A DNA stretch of 64,000 nucleotides, taken from positions 10,248,501 through 10,312,500 of the forward strand of contig JAZGTN010000070.1 in the NCBI GenBank assembly GCA_037783415.1, in the 5' to 3' direction. Below, piece by piece: positions 22,001-32,942 of the stretch. A program made the translations under genes and the position numbers. The DNA comes from Leptasterias polaris (Eukaryota > Echinodermata > Asteroidea > Forcipulatida > Asteriidae). Position 1 is the first letter of the stretch, and each line of letters opens with the position of its first letter. The notes below the pieces were generated by a model that made no database searches, was not told the DNA's origin, and saw only the letters and a program-made list of their open reading frames with translations.

Positions 22001-23550
22001 TTTTGAGAGTGGGAGCAAAGACCTAGAAGCTTGGTAGCATTTCGTTTTAAGACAAAGTGTTAATGGCCAAGTTATCAACCATGCATAGTGCATTAAAGTG
22101 TAACTCTTTTTGTTGTCAGTGGATGTATTTACCTCTCTGTGGTGTTTCCTCTGCACTGACAAGACGTCTGTACTGTAAACCATTCTCAGTTCGGTTCACC
22201 CCTCCTGGAATGAGGCCCCTAGTCTCACTCACCAGCCGTTTGTATCGATCTTTCGCCATGAATATAAAGACGCCGAGGACGAGCGCCACCAGCGCCGAGC
22301 AAAAGAACCCCAACCACCAGAGGGCGACCGTGGTATTGTCTGCGTTTCCCACATGGTGCCACATGAAGAAACTGATGAGGTCACCAAACCAGATGCCGAG
22401 TAGGTAAGAGCACAAGAGAATCGCTGAAAGAGGGGAAGTATTTTTTCGTACAATGTGTTGCTGAGGTCACACATAATATTTAAAAACGAAACACCAGGCT
22501 TATGGTATATTGTTGCCCGTGTTCATTCGGGGGTTTTCTGCTCTCTGTCCCGTAGTAAACAGTATTTTAAAGAAAGTTGAGGAGAATCTCTCTGACGCTC
22601 GAAAAGATCTGGTTCAAAGACACTTCACAACGTCTGCCCAAAATTATGACAGAAAATTAGTGCGTGTGGTATATTATGGCAGAATAAATGCTATACATTC
22701 AATAATTTACTAAGTCTTTATCGAATTCATCTTTGAAAACAACATTCGAGGTTAAACTCTTGGTGGCGTTCTGTATTGTGACTCCCCTCATTTTGCCAAA
22801 GACCTTAAACTTCTTACCTACATAAAAGGGAGTTCCGAATCCCTTTAAGCTATCTTCAAGGTAAGTGAGACCGAGAGGGAACTGTGGGACTGCCCCCGTA
22901 CCAGCTAGCATCAGACCGATCACCAACCACGCTATACTACCCCAACTCGCCCTGGGTGGGACATCACCATGCGTTGACGAATTGGCCGACAGGGCTACCG
23001 TCTCTCCACACATATCGTACTGCCCTACGTACCAAGGTCCGTGTTCTAGTTCCGATCGGATGATCACGTACGGAATACATACTATCAGAAGTCCGACACC
23101 AATCAGGAAGCCACCGAAGCCGATGCTCTTCGGCCTGTGTATCTTCCGGTCCTGCAGCGCCATGACGACAACAAAGATGATAAAACCGAAGTCGAAGGAC
23201 AAGGCCAGAGTGATGGTCTCCCCGCCGCTCAAATCCACGTCCTCTTGCAGGATCCGCAGGATACCGTGGACCACACCGCGGCAGGAAAAACTGGTAATGA
23301 ACATAAGGAGGACGAGAGCGAAGAAAAAAGTCCGTGTGGAAACCGCCGAGGTGAAAGGGCGGGTATCTACCTCGCGGCCTGCTCTTTGGCGTGACACGTC
23401 CCTGCTTGGCGTTGTGTTCGTCTCGGAGATTCTCCGTTCGTCGAGGCTGCCATCCTTCTGCTCGGCATCACTCGACAATGCGATGTCCACTTCTGCCGTG
23501 AACTCGAGCTGTAGATATGGGGATCTCGGTGGTGATGAAATTTCTGTCAT
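13015..23550 (-). CDS. SLCO-B: complete OATP-type organic anion transporter gene
   Basis: Eight minus-strand exons join in frame: 23550-22818, 22423-22123, 21908-21751, 20964-20751, 20125-19948, 19081-18909, 13940-13876 and 13322-13015. They total 2130 bases, or 709 residues plus stop, the usual SLCO length. The start ATG at 23550 opens a polar N-terminus of about 72 residues before the first helix (TFFFALVLLMFITSF). An acceptor just upstream (exon from 23570) implies a 5' UTR intron. The family signature region lies at residues 273-285, DNTTVALWWLGFF; it keeps WWLGF but not the usual RW-I/V-GA. The Kazal-type loop spans the exons at 20125-19948 and 19081 (CNADCNCPK, KPVCGSN, CSCIVGPD, SCPSVCNN). 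The exon at 13940-13876 (RCVVRADRVAALSFHV) matches the 65-base exon of SLCO-A in length and phase. The third exon's acceptor (21908) is inferred from frame and is the weakest border. Confidence 0.9.
14150..14423. mobile_element. Hairpin (fold-back) element, copy 1
   Basis: Almost the whole element is a palindrome. Arms of about 110 bp start TATACAGCAATCCTTCACCG and end CGGTGAAGGATTGCTGTATA, with inner mirrors GCGCTGCCTAGCGAC / GTCGCTAGGCAGCGC. A second copy in the opposite orientation lies at 58874-59145. It sits in the large SLCO-B intron, ten bases from the next MITE. Confidence 0.85.
14433..14654. mobile_element. MITE with TAGACCCTTCCCATGAAATA ends, copy 3
   Basis: Same family as 12276-12497, with ends TAGACCCTTCCCATG and CATGGGAAGGGTCC. 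It contains the same CACGCATGCGTACAGAC block. Intronic. Confidence 0.8.
14831..14864. mobile_element. Right-end remnant of the GGGCCCAATTTCATAG MITE family
   Basis: TTGCAGCTCTATGAAATTGGG followed by CCC is the mirrored end of the family seen at 6619, 6822 and 9396. The left part is too decayed to place. The satellite starts 27 bases later. Confidence 0.5.
14892..17757. repeat. 68-71 bp satellite array, about 41 units, inside SLCO-B intron
   Basis: The unit begins GGTCGGCAC and continues with CTCTATACAGGACTCTTCCT, a CTACGAAAGTGAACGG segment, and CGCCAGGGCTATA with or without a final TT. Two unit types occur: A reads GGCACTATAGCTC, B reads GGCACATGCCTC. From 14892 to about 16560 A and B mostly alternate. 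From about 16560 to the end only B occurs. There, a five-unit block of 348 bp (four units with TT, one without) repeats, as exact starts at 16629, 16977 and 17325 show. Units are almost identical, with rare changes (GAATGG, CTCCATACAGG). The 63-residue frames inside are artefacts of the repeat. The last unit breaks off at 17757. Confidence 0.95.
19380..19830. repeat. Degenerate TTGGTAAACGTTTAC repeat region
   Basis: At least eight imperfect copies or mirrors of CTTGGTAAACGTTTACA and CTACCAATAAAC words, in the intron between the two Kazal-loop exons of SLCO-B. No clean period. Probably old inverted-repeat debris. Confidence 0.55.
21051..21223. mobile_element. MITE with TAGACCTTATGCAT ends, copy 1
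   Basis: 173 bp with ends TAGACCTTATGCAT and ATGCATAAGGTCTA. The interior includes TGACGTCA-like words on both flanks. A 173 bp copy in reverse orientation lies at 30562-30734 and is about 95% identical by eye. Here it is in the SLCO-B intron after the third exon. Confidence 0.85.
21427..21641. repeat. 31-bp minisatellite, about six units
   Basis: The word CAATGAG or a close variant recurs every 31 bases (21451, 21482, 21513, 21544, 21575, 21606). The unit reads approximately GTCGAACACAATGAGTCGGA followed by CGTAATTGTTT. Units differ by a few bases. The array lies about 110 bp downstream of SLCO-B exon 3, within its intron. Confidence 0.85.
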
Positions 23551-23570
23551 TGCGAACCTCTATCAATAGC

Positions 23571-24097
23571 CTGAAAGAAATAAAGACGAGGAGGGAGGGC
23601 ATGAAAAAAGAAAACCTGTTCTTCCTTGCAAATACAACTGCATTATTTAAAACCATTGTTTATTTTTATTTTTTTGAAGTGGTTGCCCGTAAGTTGCCTC
23701 GTGTGACGTAGCATGTAAATTATGACATAGTTAGCATCACTTGAATCGTCTGGTGGAAAAAGGAGGGCGCTGAGACGAGAGTACAGTGCAACTTTTAAGG
23801 AGATTTGCATGCAGTGTTTTTGTCCCCTTCCTCAGAGTGCTTATCATTTTGGCCCTGACGATTCCACGTTCGCCCTTCTCATCTGGGTCCCAATATCAGT
23901 TTGGTAATAGAAATGCTAATCCACACTTCGCTAGAAATGGCCAGCCTATTCCCAAAGCTGTCTCTTTCATGTGTGACTTTTATTTTAGCCCTTTTCAAAA
24001 TCAAGGCTTTGGGCCCAAACTCGGGCTTTGAAACTAGCACTTTTGGTACGGGGCCTAACTGGCAGGTGGAACCAAAAGCCTGAGCCCTACATAAATA
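23571..24097. other. SLCO-B upstream region
   Basis: On the minus strand an acceptor (TTTCTTTCAG) precedes the exon that carries the SLCO-B start, so at least one non-coding exon and the promoter lie upstream, in or beyond this stretch. I could not place the donor or a TATA box. Confidence 0.4.
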
Positions 24098-24488
24098 CTT
24101 AATTATGGCTTCATGAGAATAATTTACTAAGAGATTGTTACACATCACGAGTAATTAATTTTGTGCATAATTTTCTGCTCCAAAAGTTTATTTTACCAAG
24201 ATGGATACAATCATTATCAACGTACCTACTATGCAATAAAAAAACTGTGACAGTGAGATGTGTTAAGTCAGAGTCTCTGTCCTTTCTCTGTGGTCAGAGG
24301 GGTCACATAACAAACAAACAAACAACAAACAAACAAACAAACCAACCATATGCCCATCAATTTTACAAAAGTGACTCACTAAAGAAGCTAGCTGTCATCA
24401 GATACAATTAAAAAAATTATTTAAGTTTTTCATTTGATTCAAAATTACACGAATGTAGTTAAAAGGACTAACATTGACGTGTTTACAA
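24098..24488. repeat. Local duplication, copy A (unfilled)
   Basis: Matches 25350-27240 in blocks: CTTAATTATGGCTTCATGAG, GCTCCAAAAGTTTATT, CCAAGATGG, CTACTATGCAA, and AAAAGGACTAACATTGACGT. Copy A lacks the two insertions seen in copy B. Includes a CAAA/ACAAAC simple repeat at about 24309-24345. Confidence 0.75.
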
Positions 24489-25444
24489 TAAAAAAGAACA
24501 AAGATGGAGCCTAAAGCCTGAGCCGTACAGCCGAAGCTGGTTTCGAAAAGGCCCTTGACCTTTAGAGACACTTTACAAACCCGTGGTCCTATAAACCGTG
24601 GGCTCAGCCAGTGCTATGGTCATTAATTGCTATTTCATCCGTCATAACCAAACAGTCATTATTAGTAAAACAATTCGAATAAGTTTGAAAAATAAATCAA
24701 AATCCACAAATAATTTATGTTTCAGAGACTGAATGTTTCTTTTTGCCAACAATTCCTTTGGAGACCACTTAATTGTGATCAATAAACTCCATTTACCAGG
24801 AGATCCAAAAGATACAAAACATACTTTATGAAATCCATACAAACTGCACCAAAGACCTTGTTTTGAGCCGATAAAAAGTAGGTAGGAGGCTTCAAAAACA
24901 CGAAGCCACGAAGCCCAAACCCATGGTTTCGAAAAGACCCTTTTGAGCAAGGGCAAACTTGCCTTTATTACGACATTTCCTTTTATGGGTTGTGATTGTA
25001 TGCATATTGTGACGTAATACAGTCCTTATCGGTAAACAACACCAAGAGTCCAAAGGTAGTCAACTAACTGACTCATACAAAACCCCAGTGGAACAACATC
25101 ATTCTGCCCATTGGCGTTTCTTTAGTTGATTAATTACTTCTGGGGGATAATAAAAACTAAATGGCCACAAAACTGTGCTTGTCTTTTGTGTGATAAGATA
25201 ACAAACAAAAACACGTACTATGTCGTATAAACCTGATGATACCGATTGTGAAAGAATGCATCTAACACATTATGCAGATCACTTGGTTTATAGCATTGTG
25301 GGAAGTTCTTGTTTGATATTGATACAGTGGAGACTATATATTTAGGTCACTTAATTATGGCTTCATGAGAATATTTTACTTAGAGAATGTAACACATCAT
25401 GAGTCATTAATTGTGTGCGTATGGATCTGCTCCAAAAGTTTATT

Positions 25445-25817
25445 AAAGGCACTGGACATTTTTGGTAATAGTCAAAGACCAGTATTCTCACTTGGTGTAT
25501 CCCAACATATGCATAAAATAACAAACCTGTGAAAATTTGGGCTCAATTGGTCATCGAATTTGCAAGAGAATAATGAAAGAAAAAACACCCTTGTTGCATT
25601 ACTTTGTGTGCTTTCAGATGCATAATAAAAGGCTTCAGCAAGAAGTCTTTTATTATTTGGGTGAGAAATTACCTCTTTCTCAAAAACGACGTTACTTCAG
25701 AGGGAGTGGTTTCTCACAATGTTTTATACTATCAACAGCTCTCCATTGCTCGTTACCAAGTAAGTTTTTATGCTAACAATTATTTTGAGTAATTACCAAA
25801 AAGTGTCCAGTGCCTTT
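25445..25817. mobile_element. Inverted-repeat element (373 bp) with AAAGGCACTGGACA ends
   Basis: The left end AAAGGCACTGGACATTTTTG is mirrored by AAAAAGTGTCCAGTGCCTTT, with inner mirror TGGTAAT / ATTACCA. Copy A of the surrounding duplication reads straight through this point (AAGTTTATTTTACCAAG), giving the empty site. A relative is at 5452-5800. Confidence 0.85.
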
Positions 25818-25936
25818 AAACCAAGATGGGTACAATCACATTTCAAAGTACCCACTATGCAACAAAATAACCAACAAACAAACAAACCATATGCCAGTCA
25901 ATTAAAAAAAAAATAAAAAACCCAAAACCCATACAA

Positions 25937-27150
25937 AACTATGCCAGTCAATGCAACTTTCCTCAGTCTGATAAATGATGCAGCAGTGGTTACTGAGAAT
26001 CATAATCTCACCCTCAAGTATGTTGATGATTTTAATAACCTTGATTGAGAACACGACAATTAAAAGTACCAGTAACATGCTATCAATTCTTGATTTATGG
26101 GCATCTGAAAATAACATGTTGCTAAATCCAGCAAAGTGTTTTTTCTATGGACATCACCTTTGCTAAGAACCCTGCCCCACTAAATTCATTTCGACTGACT
26201 GGTCAAGAACTTCAATCAAGGAAAGTCCTCAAAATACTTGGCATTAAAGTGACAACAAATCTTAAATTGGACACACATATCAACGACATTGTCAGTAAAG
26301 CCAGTGGACGGTTATTTATGTTAACTACCCTTAGAAGGTTTGGACTAGCGACCAGAGACCTGGTCACTATTTATGTTGGTTTCATTCGACCACTATTAGA
26401 ATAATATGCTGTCCCAGTTTGGCACCCAGGTCTTACTGTAAAACAACACACGCACTGGAACACATACAAAAAGAGCCTGTAGGGTTATTTTAACTATAAC
26501 GACTATGAGTCGTACAGTTATGCACTACAGTTATGTAACATACAAAACCTCATGCAACGCCGTCAAGACATTTGCCTAAAATTTGCTAAGTCTCTGATGT
26601 ACAGTAAAGAATTCCGTGAATGGCTTCCTAAAACTAGAGGAGATGGCAATGGGCCTATGTTACGTAACTCTCGTTTGTTGATGTTCTTACTAAGAGGCAT
26701 GCTAACAGTGCTATTCCTTACATGGTCAAACTATTCAATGAAAACTGTTAACCGTTCACCTTTGATGCAATGTACATGTGGCATATTTTTGTTTACTGCT
26801 TGTTCATTGCTTTTAGTGTGGGCTTAGCCTGCACTTGGTACAACCGCATTCCATATGCTGCCTTTTCAATCTAATTGTCCATCTTTGTTTTTCTGTGCTT
26901 CCACTTGGTTTCTTGTAAACATTTTAAAAAAAATTCTCACATTATTGTTTATCCACTCATATTTTTGTGTACATTTGCTGAATAATTTACTTATTTATTT
27001 ATTGTTTATGTCCCACCAATTCTCTTAATCTTAGCTAATGATTTTGATGTATTTGTTTTTAAAGTGTAAATTCAATGTAATTTTGCCTCTGGCAACCAAA
27101 TTGAATGTTTTTAATAAAACCATGAATGGAAACATCAAAAGGAATCCAGC
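25937..27150 (+). pseudogene. LINE reverse-transcriptase remnant
   Basis: Conceptual translation in shifting frames shows a non-LTR reverse transcriptase. The catalytic motif KYVDDF is at 26014-26031, then WASENNMLLNPAKC (26094 on), LGIKVTTNLKLDTHINDIVSK (26240-26300), and FIRPLLEYAVPVWHPGLT across a stop at 26402. The pattern is that of CR1/jockey-like elements. Several stops and shifts make it dead. It lacks its 5' part. The downstream AT-rich tail with AATAAA near 27112 may be its 3' UTR. It was inserted into copy B of the local duplication. Confidence 0.7.
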
Positions 27151-27240
27151 AAATACAATTCTAAATTCATTTAAATTTATTATTTGACTCAAAATTGCAC
27201 AAAATGTACTTAAAAGGACCAATATTGACGTGTTTACATT

Positions 27241-30200
27241 AATTTTTGTTTATATAAAAACAAACAAAGGCTTGTTAAATAATTTGATTTTTTTGTAGAG
27301 AGATAAAATTAGTCAAAAACAGTGAAACTAGTTAGCACAAAAAGCATCGTTCAAAAAAGGTTGCTTACGACTAGCACGACATAAATTAGGTAAAAGAATT
27401 ATTGGAAAGAGTTGGGCCTTACAAAATAGGCTTAATGGCTGCGCACCAGCCGCGCAAGCGCTGAGTAAAGTGACCCAACAGATGTTGAGAGTGAAACCAG
27501 TCAAACCGCTATTTAAAACTATGGATACCGGACAATAAGACATATGGCAGCAGGTTTACGGTAAGGTAGTGGAATAGACCTGTTTTCTGATTAAATAATG
27601 TTAACAGAATATTACCAGAGAAGGAGTTTACTGTGCAAAATGTCGAGACCACTCTCCGTACTGGTTACCCACAACTTCCTCCAAACAGACTGGTTTTAAT
27701 GCTTGACATTCGCAGTGAACCATGCAGAGACCTCCTTCACACATTACCTAGGTAGATTTAAAATCCTCTCAAATGTTGAAGTCTCAATGCAAATTAATCC
27801 TAAATTCAAACTGACCCCTATTGGTGAACAACAAAGTGAGTTTGCAGCGGGGCTGCGTCGACCCCAGACAGCATCGATGGCCTATTTAGAATACAATCTG
27901 CATTGTTGTAGCGTCATACGCCGTCAGTGAACACGGAGCTAGCCCTGGTGTAACCCCGCCGGTGGAGTTGTCGTTGTCGCGACGGCAAAGTCCTCTCTCA
28001 ATGTAAACATGACCTGTAGTAACGGTTGGTATTTACAATCGTCGTTCCAGATGTTGAAACCTGCTCTTAACTCAGGCAGTTCGGCTTCTAACTCTTGCTC
28101 TTAGCTTACAGGAACGGTGCAGGTTGGGTAAATTTGAACACTAAATTAATTGCAAAACAAAAGGAGTTTTTAAAATTGTATTTTTACATTGCTAATCTAC
28201 TAATATATTTTTAAAAAATGAATTTAACTTATCACAAGACCCTAGGGCATAAAGTAAAGATTATCTGAAAGATGAAAGAATATAATTTACAAGGTAAAAT
28301 GGACCAGTTTGAACGGTCACAGTTGCGTTTTTAATAATAATGGGTCCAATTAAAGATTGAACCTTGAGGCATCACCTCGCGTAAAATTATACACTCTGAA
28401 AAAATAACAGGCCATGGAGGACGTGTTTTGAAGTTCAATTATTGAGGTTTATTTAAGGGGACATTTTTAAATTCAATCTTTAATGACAACAACTTGTCGT
28501 TTGTGTGTCTCTTCAACAATTTGGTTGTATATTGACAAATAACTGAAGTAAGATGGAGGACAGTGATCGTTTGTGTCAGGATGACCTCATCGCAAGGTCA
28601 ACGATTCCATTCAACAATATAGCCTATTGAAAACAGTTGTTTTAGACGAAACAAAAAGCACAAATCAAAACGCAACAATCATCTCAAGTTCTTTGCATCA
28701 TTTTAACACTTTGTCTAATCTTATTTTTGATAGACAACAGGTTGAAAAGTCAAACCACCTCCTAATTGTGAAGCATCTGGTGTAGCGCCCTCTGTAGCCA
28801 CTAATTCAACACTTGCTCTGAGGCACACATGATGTCACAGGAATTAGTCAAAAGGTCAAAACAAAAATCAGTACAACCATTTATAGTCACAGCATATACA
28901 TCATTCATTTTGGCTCATTTCTTTACACCTTAATTCGGTCAATTAATACAATACGGTACAAGGGCTTATCCTGAGCACGGCTAATGAGCCATGAATTTAG
29001 ACATTCAGACCATGGTGATGTTCATGAAAGTGAGACTCTCGTCGTAGCCTTGCTATCCGCGTCAGCCTCCTCGAGACTTTACATATCTTCTTGCTCTCAA
29101 CCGGTTTCCAGAACATGAAGGAGTGGTAAAAAGGCTAGTAAAATTGCCCGCTCAGACGTCCCACAAATAATTTCAGTGATAAATATCAAATTACAAACAG
29201 TATAGGCTCAGTGTTTCTGGAAAAACATAAACCCTTTAAAATTGATAGATGTTGCAATGTATATCTGCACTTGAGGGAAAAAAACATACTATTTGCTTTT
29301 AATACTGATTTGTGATTAACACACCGTATATTCAGTGCGAATCCAAGTCCTTTGATAAAAATAACCATCAAAAAGGCACAATACTTGGGTGAGATTCGTT
29401 GCAACAATTACTCCTGCCATTCTGTAGGTAATTATAATTGTATGTTGAAATATAATGTAGTCAGTTGGAATTACTATGTTCGATGTTCACCCATGTTCAA
29501 CCCTCCCACCCCCCCAAAAACCCCAAACAAAAACACACACACAAAAACCCCTCAACACCCCCTCCCCCAACCAAAACATGCACAACAGTATCTGTTGTAG
29601 AGTTGAAAAAAGTACTCATAGGAAAGTGACTACCACTATTTCCGAAGACATTTAACCCTTGACATTCTAATCCATTATCTGGATGATTGAATGCCACCTG
29701 TGAAATTGTTGACAACAACATGCGTTGGTACCCGAGGGAGAGTGAGGCCTATTACGCGATTATGCATGGACCAACTGAGTTTAGAAAAAAGGTCTACTGG
29801 TTTGCGACAGTCACGGCGTATATACTCTGTCTCGTAAAAACTGCTAAACACCACTTGTCAATGCCTGCAGGCTACTAAAACTGTGCCACTGAGCCATTGA
29901 GCCTACTAAATACATACGTTATTGTTTTATTGTATTATTTATTTTCAAAAAATAAAAAAAATACAATCAGTCTATGAATGTATAAATGGAAACAAACAAA
30001 TAAACAAACTTTTGGTTAAAATGTTCATGTAATATTCTTCCTTTTCAGATGTGAATAATAATTTTTGTTATAGTGTTAATTTTGTTTTGCTTGTGAATGA
30101 AGCTTTATTTAACAACTTAAACTCGTTGTGACAGAAAAAAGATAAATTAATGACAATACATGTATCTGGGCTACTAAAATTTTCTGGAGCAGAATACAAT

Positions 30201-30561
30201 GGCTATAAGCACAGATTGCCAGCCCGGTGGGCTACTTTACAAAAAGCTTAATCACAATAACAATAGGTGTTCGTGCTGAATTGCACGAACACCTAATTAA
30301 GGCTTGGACATTGTTGTGCTCTTACCAAGAGTCGGAGGTTGATTGCAACACGATTTGAAGGTTAAAGTCTTAGTTCCAAGACCATGCTGTTTGCGCGTGC
30401 ACACAACCAACGTTCAGATCTAAGGACACCGAACAATGTATAATAGGCCTACTCGTTTATAATGAATAAACATATGTTATGGGTGCACGCAGACTAAATA
30501 GGTCACAATTCATGCGCCAAGCTCCTATCATTTTTTTGGTAAACCCACAGTATATTTTGAA
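27241..30561. other. Intergenic, no gene recognised
   Basis: AT-rich sequence without a convincing exon. Small features are a C/A-rich stretch near 29507-29577 and a hairpin at about 30264-30294 (GGTGTTCGTG / CACGAACACC). Confidence 0.45.
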
Positions 30562-30734
30562 TAGACCTTATGCATATGACGTCATTTGAGTAGGGCGCCC
30601 TCGCCTAGAGGTCAAAAGGAAGATGTTCATTGGCCAGTCCTTTGCGCCGCGCGTACAAATCAGCGCGTTTCCATTGTTTCATCATCAGTTTACCTCTAAG
30701 ATGGCAGCTTGGTGACGTCAATGCATAAGGTCTA
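30562..30734. mobile_element. MITE with TAGACCTTATGCAT ends, copy 2 (reverse orientation)
   Basis: Same 173 bp element as 21051-21223 but reverse complemented. Shares GGGCGCCCTCGCCTAGAGGT and ATGTTCATTGGCCAGTCC. Differs by a few bases, for example TTGCGCCGC for TGTGCGCCGC (complemented). Confidence 0.85.
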
Positions 30735-31330
30735 TTATAACGTTTTGGGGGTCATGCAACTAATAGATTGTGTAATTATAAGAATCTATCACAACCTGGG
30801 GGTTCTGTGGTTCAACTTTTGAGGAGATTTGATAAATTTGGGCTTTAAAGTTGGTCCTATTTAACTTGGGAATTGGAGGAGTGCCTCATGAAAACTGGCG
30901 GCAAGTCGGTTTGGGAAAAAGCACATTTTCGGGGGTGTTTTTTTCTGGGGTAATTAGCAAAAATTCCAAACGACTGACCTGCAAAAAATTGAAAAGAAAT
31001 CTGAAGTTTAGTTGTCCGAAAAAATGTTTGGTTGGTTTTCAAGAGGCTGAGAGACTTCACATATTTTTTTGAGTATTTTTGAATATTTAGCATTTAGCGT
31101 TGGTTGCTACGGGAGTTCATTTAGTGTGGTGCACCCTTGTTCCCCCTATCCTGAACATCTGACGACATACTTCGATGCTAGTGATTAACGCCAGATACCA
31201 GCCTTGTGTTGAGATGCGTGCCTGGCGGGATCCCAGCACCAGATGTATCTTTGTACGGAAGCCCATTAGTGCCACGTTGCGTTTCTCTTTCATGTGGTAG
31301 TGTTTCTCTTTCACCTGGTTGCCGCATTGT

Positions 31331-31415
31331 AACTGGCGGCCCACCACTTAAATAACTGGCGGCCGCCACTTGAATAACTGGCGGCGCAACTTAAATAATT
31401 GGCGGCCGCCACTTA
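31331..31415. repeat. Short tandem repeat of AACTGGCGGCCGCCACTT
   Basis: Four imperfect units of 21-24 bp containing the palindrome GCGGCCGC or a variant. GC-rich against an AT-rich background. Confidence 0.75.
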
Positions 31416-32190
31416 GGCTAATAATCATCGGAACATATGCGATCATTTGCGTTGTGTTTTTTTGCATGTGTCAAAATACGCATAAAACTAACTTTTAAAA
31501 CACAGAATTTCTTAGAAAATCCATAATATCTCAAGATCGCGAAAAGCAAATTTCATGGATCGTTCACTTTTAATAAGAAAAAAATATACTCTTTCAATTC
31601 ATATAATTAATTTACTGTTTGTTAATAGGGAACAAATTACCCTTTTGATTTAAACAAATTGACTTTCTTTCACGCGCCTATAGCAGAAGGTGAAAAAACA
31701 TAGAAAATGGCCGTGCTCTCGCAGCATAACTTCCCATAACTCGCACATAGCGCAACGCATTCACCTGGATCGCGCTGCCTCTTCAAGCTGAATAATTTCT
31801 ATATCGATTCATGTAACATGAAAGATGATTGGTTAATTGGAACCAGTTGCCATTGTACATGACATAAAATCATATCTTATGAAAAAGACTGTTTCGTAGC
31901 ATGTGTTATACGTTAGGTCAGATCAGAATACGCGGTGTGTGTGTGTGCACATACATGTACTGTGTGCACGCACACAGCGCATCATTATTTGAGCGCTTCT
32001 CATGCACAATGTTCCGTTATGGCTGTTAATGTACTTACGAGAGGTCGGCTGCTTCTTTTAAACCCTTTTGAATCGTTAGCTTTCCCATGCTCCCCCTTCG
32101 CATGACGAAGTGCAGTCTGACGAGCAAAATGTAGAGCTTAATTAAATCAAACAACCAGTTCAATTGACGCAAACTTTGTGCTCGCTCGCA

Positions 32191-32942
32191 ATAGACTGTG
32201 CAAGTCTCGCGCGTATCGGAGCGAGAAAACACGTCAAGCGAATAACTTTTCTTTTTCTGAAATTAAATCATTGTTTTTAAATTAAATCTATGAAAAAATC
32301 TTACCAACAAAATTAATCATTACAATTTGTATAAAATGAGTTTTAGCTTTCATAATAAACACAAATCATTTGTTAGGTTTTGTTGATACAAACTAAAAAC
32401 TCTGGGACAAGGATGCTTATTATTTTGATCTTAACTTTTTAGGAACCCCTTTTGCAAATCCACGCCTGAGTACGTGCAACCACTAAAAGCAGGTTTAAAC
32501 GCAGACGCGCGATGATCGCACGCCCGGGCGTAGAATTAACGCGTGACGCAGTTTAAAGAGGACGCTGACGCCTCGACAACCGTAGACTGCAATGAAAAGG
32601 CTTAGCGCCCCACAATTACAGCGTCTGGTTTTTATCATCGCGCGACCATAACACATTTGGTGATCGGAGGTGGGCACAAATTCTTAATTTTTTGCAAGTA
32701 ACCGGAAGCAGAGGTCAAGTTTAATTCTTGGGTTTTCTTAGTTGTATTGTTGAATTGATTTTACTTTCATATTTTTTATCACTTAGTATTACATTCCCAA
32801 CAACATATGTAATTTTCATGGTCATAAAGTACGTTAAACTAAAATAATAGACGAAACAAAATCTTGCCAACGTAAAACTCCATATGGTTGGGACCACAAT
32901 GGTCCCGGAAGTTGGATTACGCGCGAGACTTGCACAGTCTAT
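32191..32942. mobile_element. Inverted-repeat DNA element with perfect 25-bp ends
   Basis: The first 25 bases, starting ATAGACTGTGCAAGTCTCGC, are exactly the reverse complement of the last 25. The element is 752 bp, with no transposase reading frame. The target-site duplication is not obvious. Confidence 0.75.

Larger units (their letters stand above)
25350..27240. repeat. Local duplication, copy B, filled by two insertions
   Basis: The homologous blocks lie at 25350-25444, 25818-25930 and about 27150-27240. They are split by the inverted-repeat element 25445-25817 and by a LINE remnant. The order and strand are the same as in copy A. Confidence 0.75.

Noticed and set aside
22865..23569. 234-codon plus-strand frame
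   Set aside because: It is the complementary shadow of the first SLCO-B exon.
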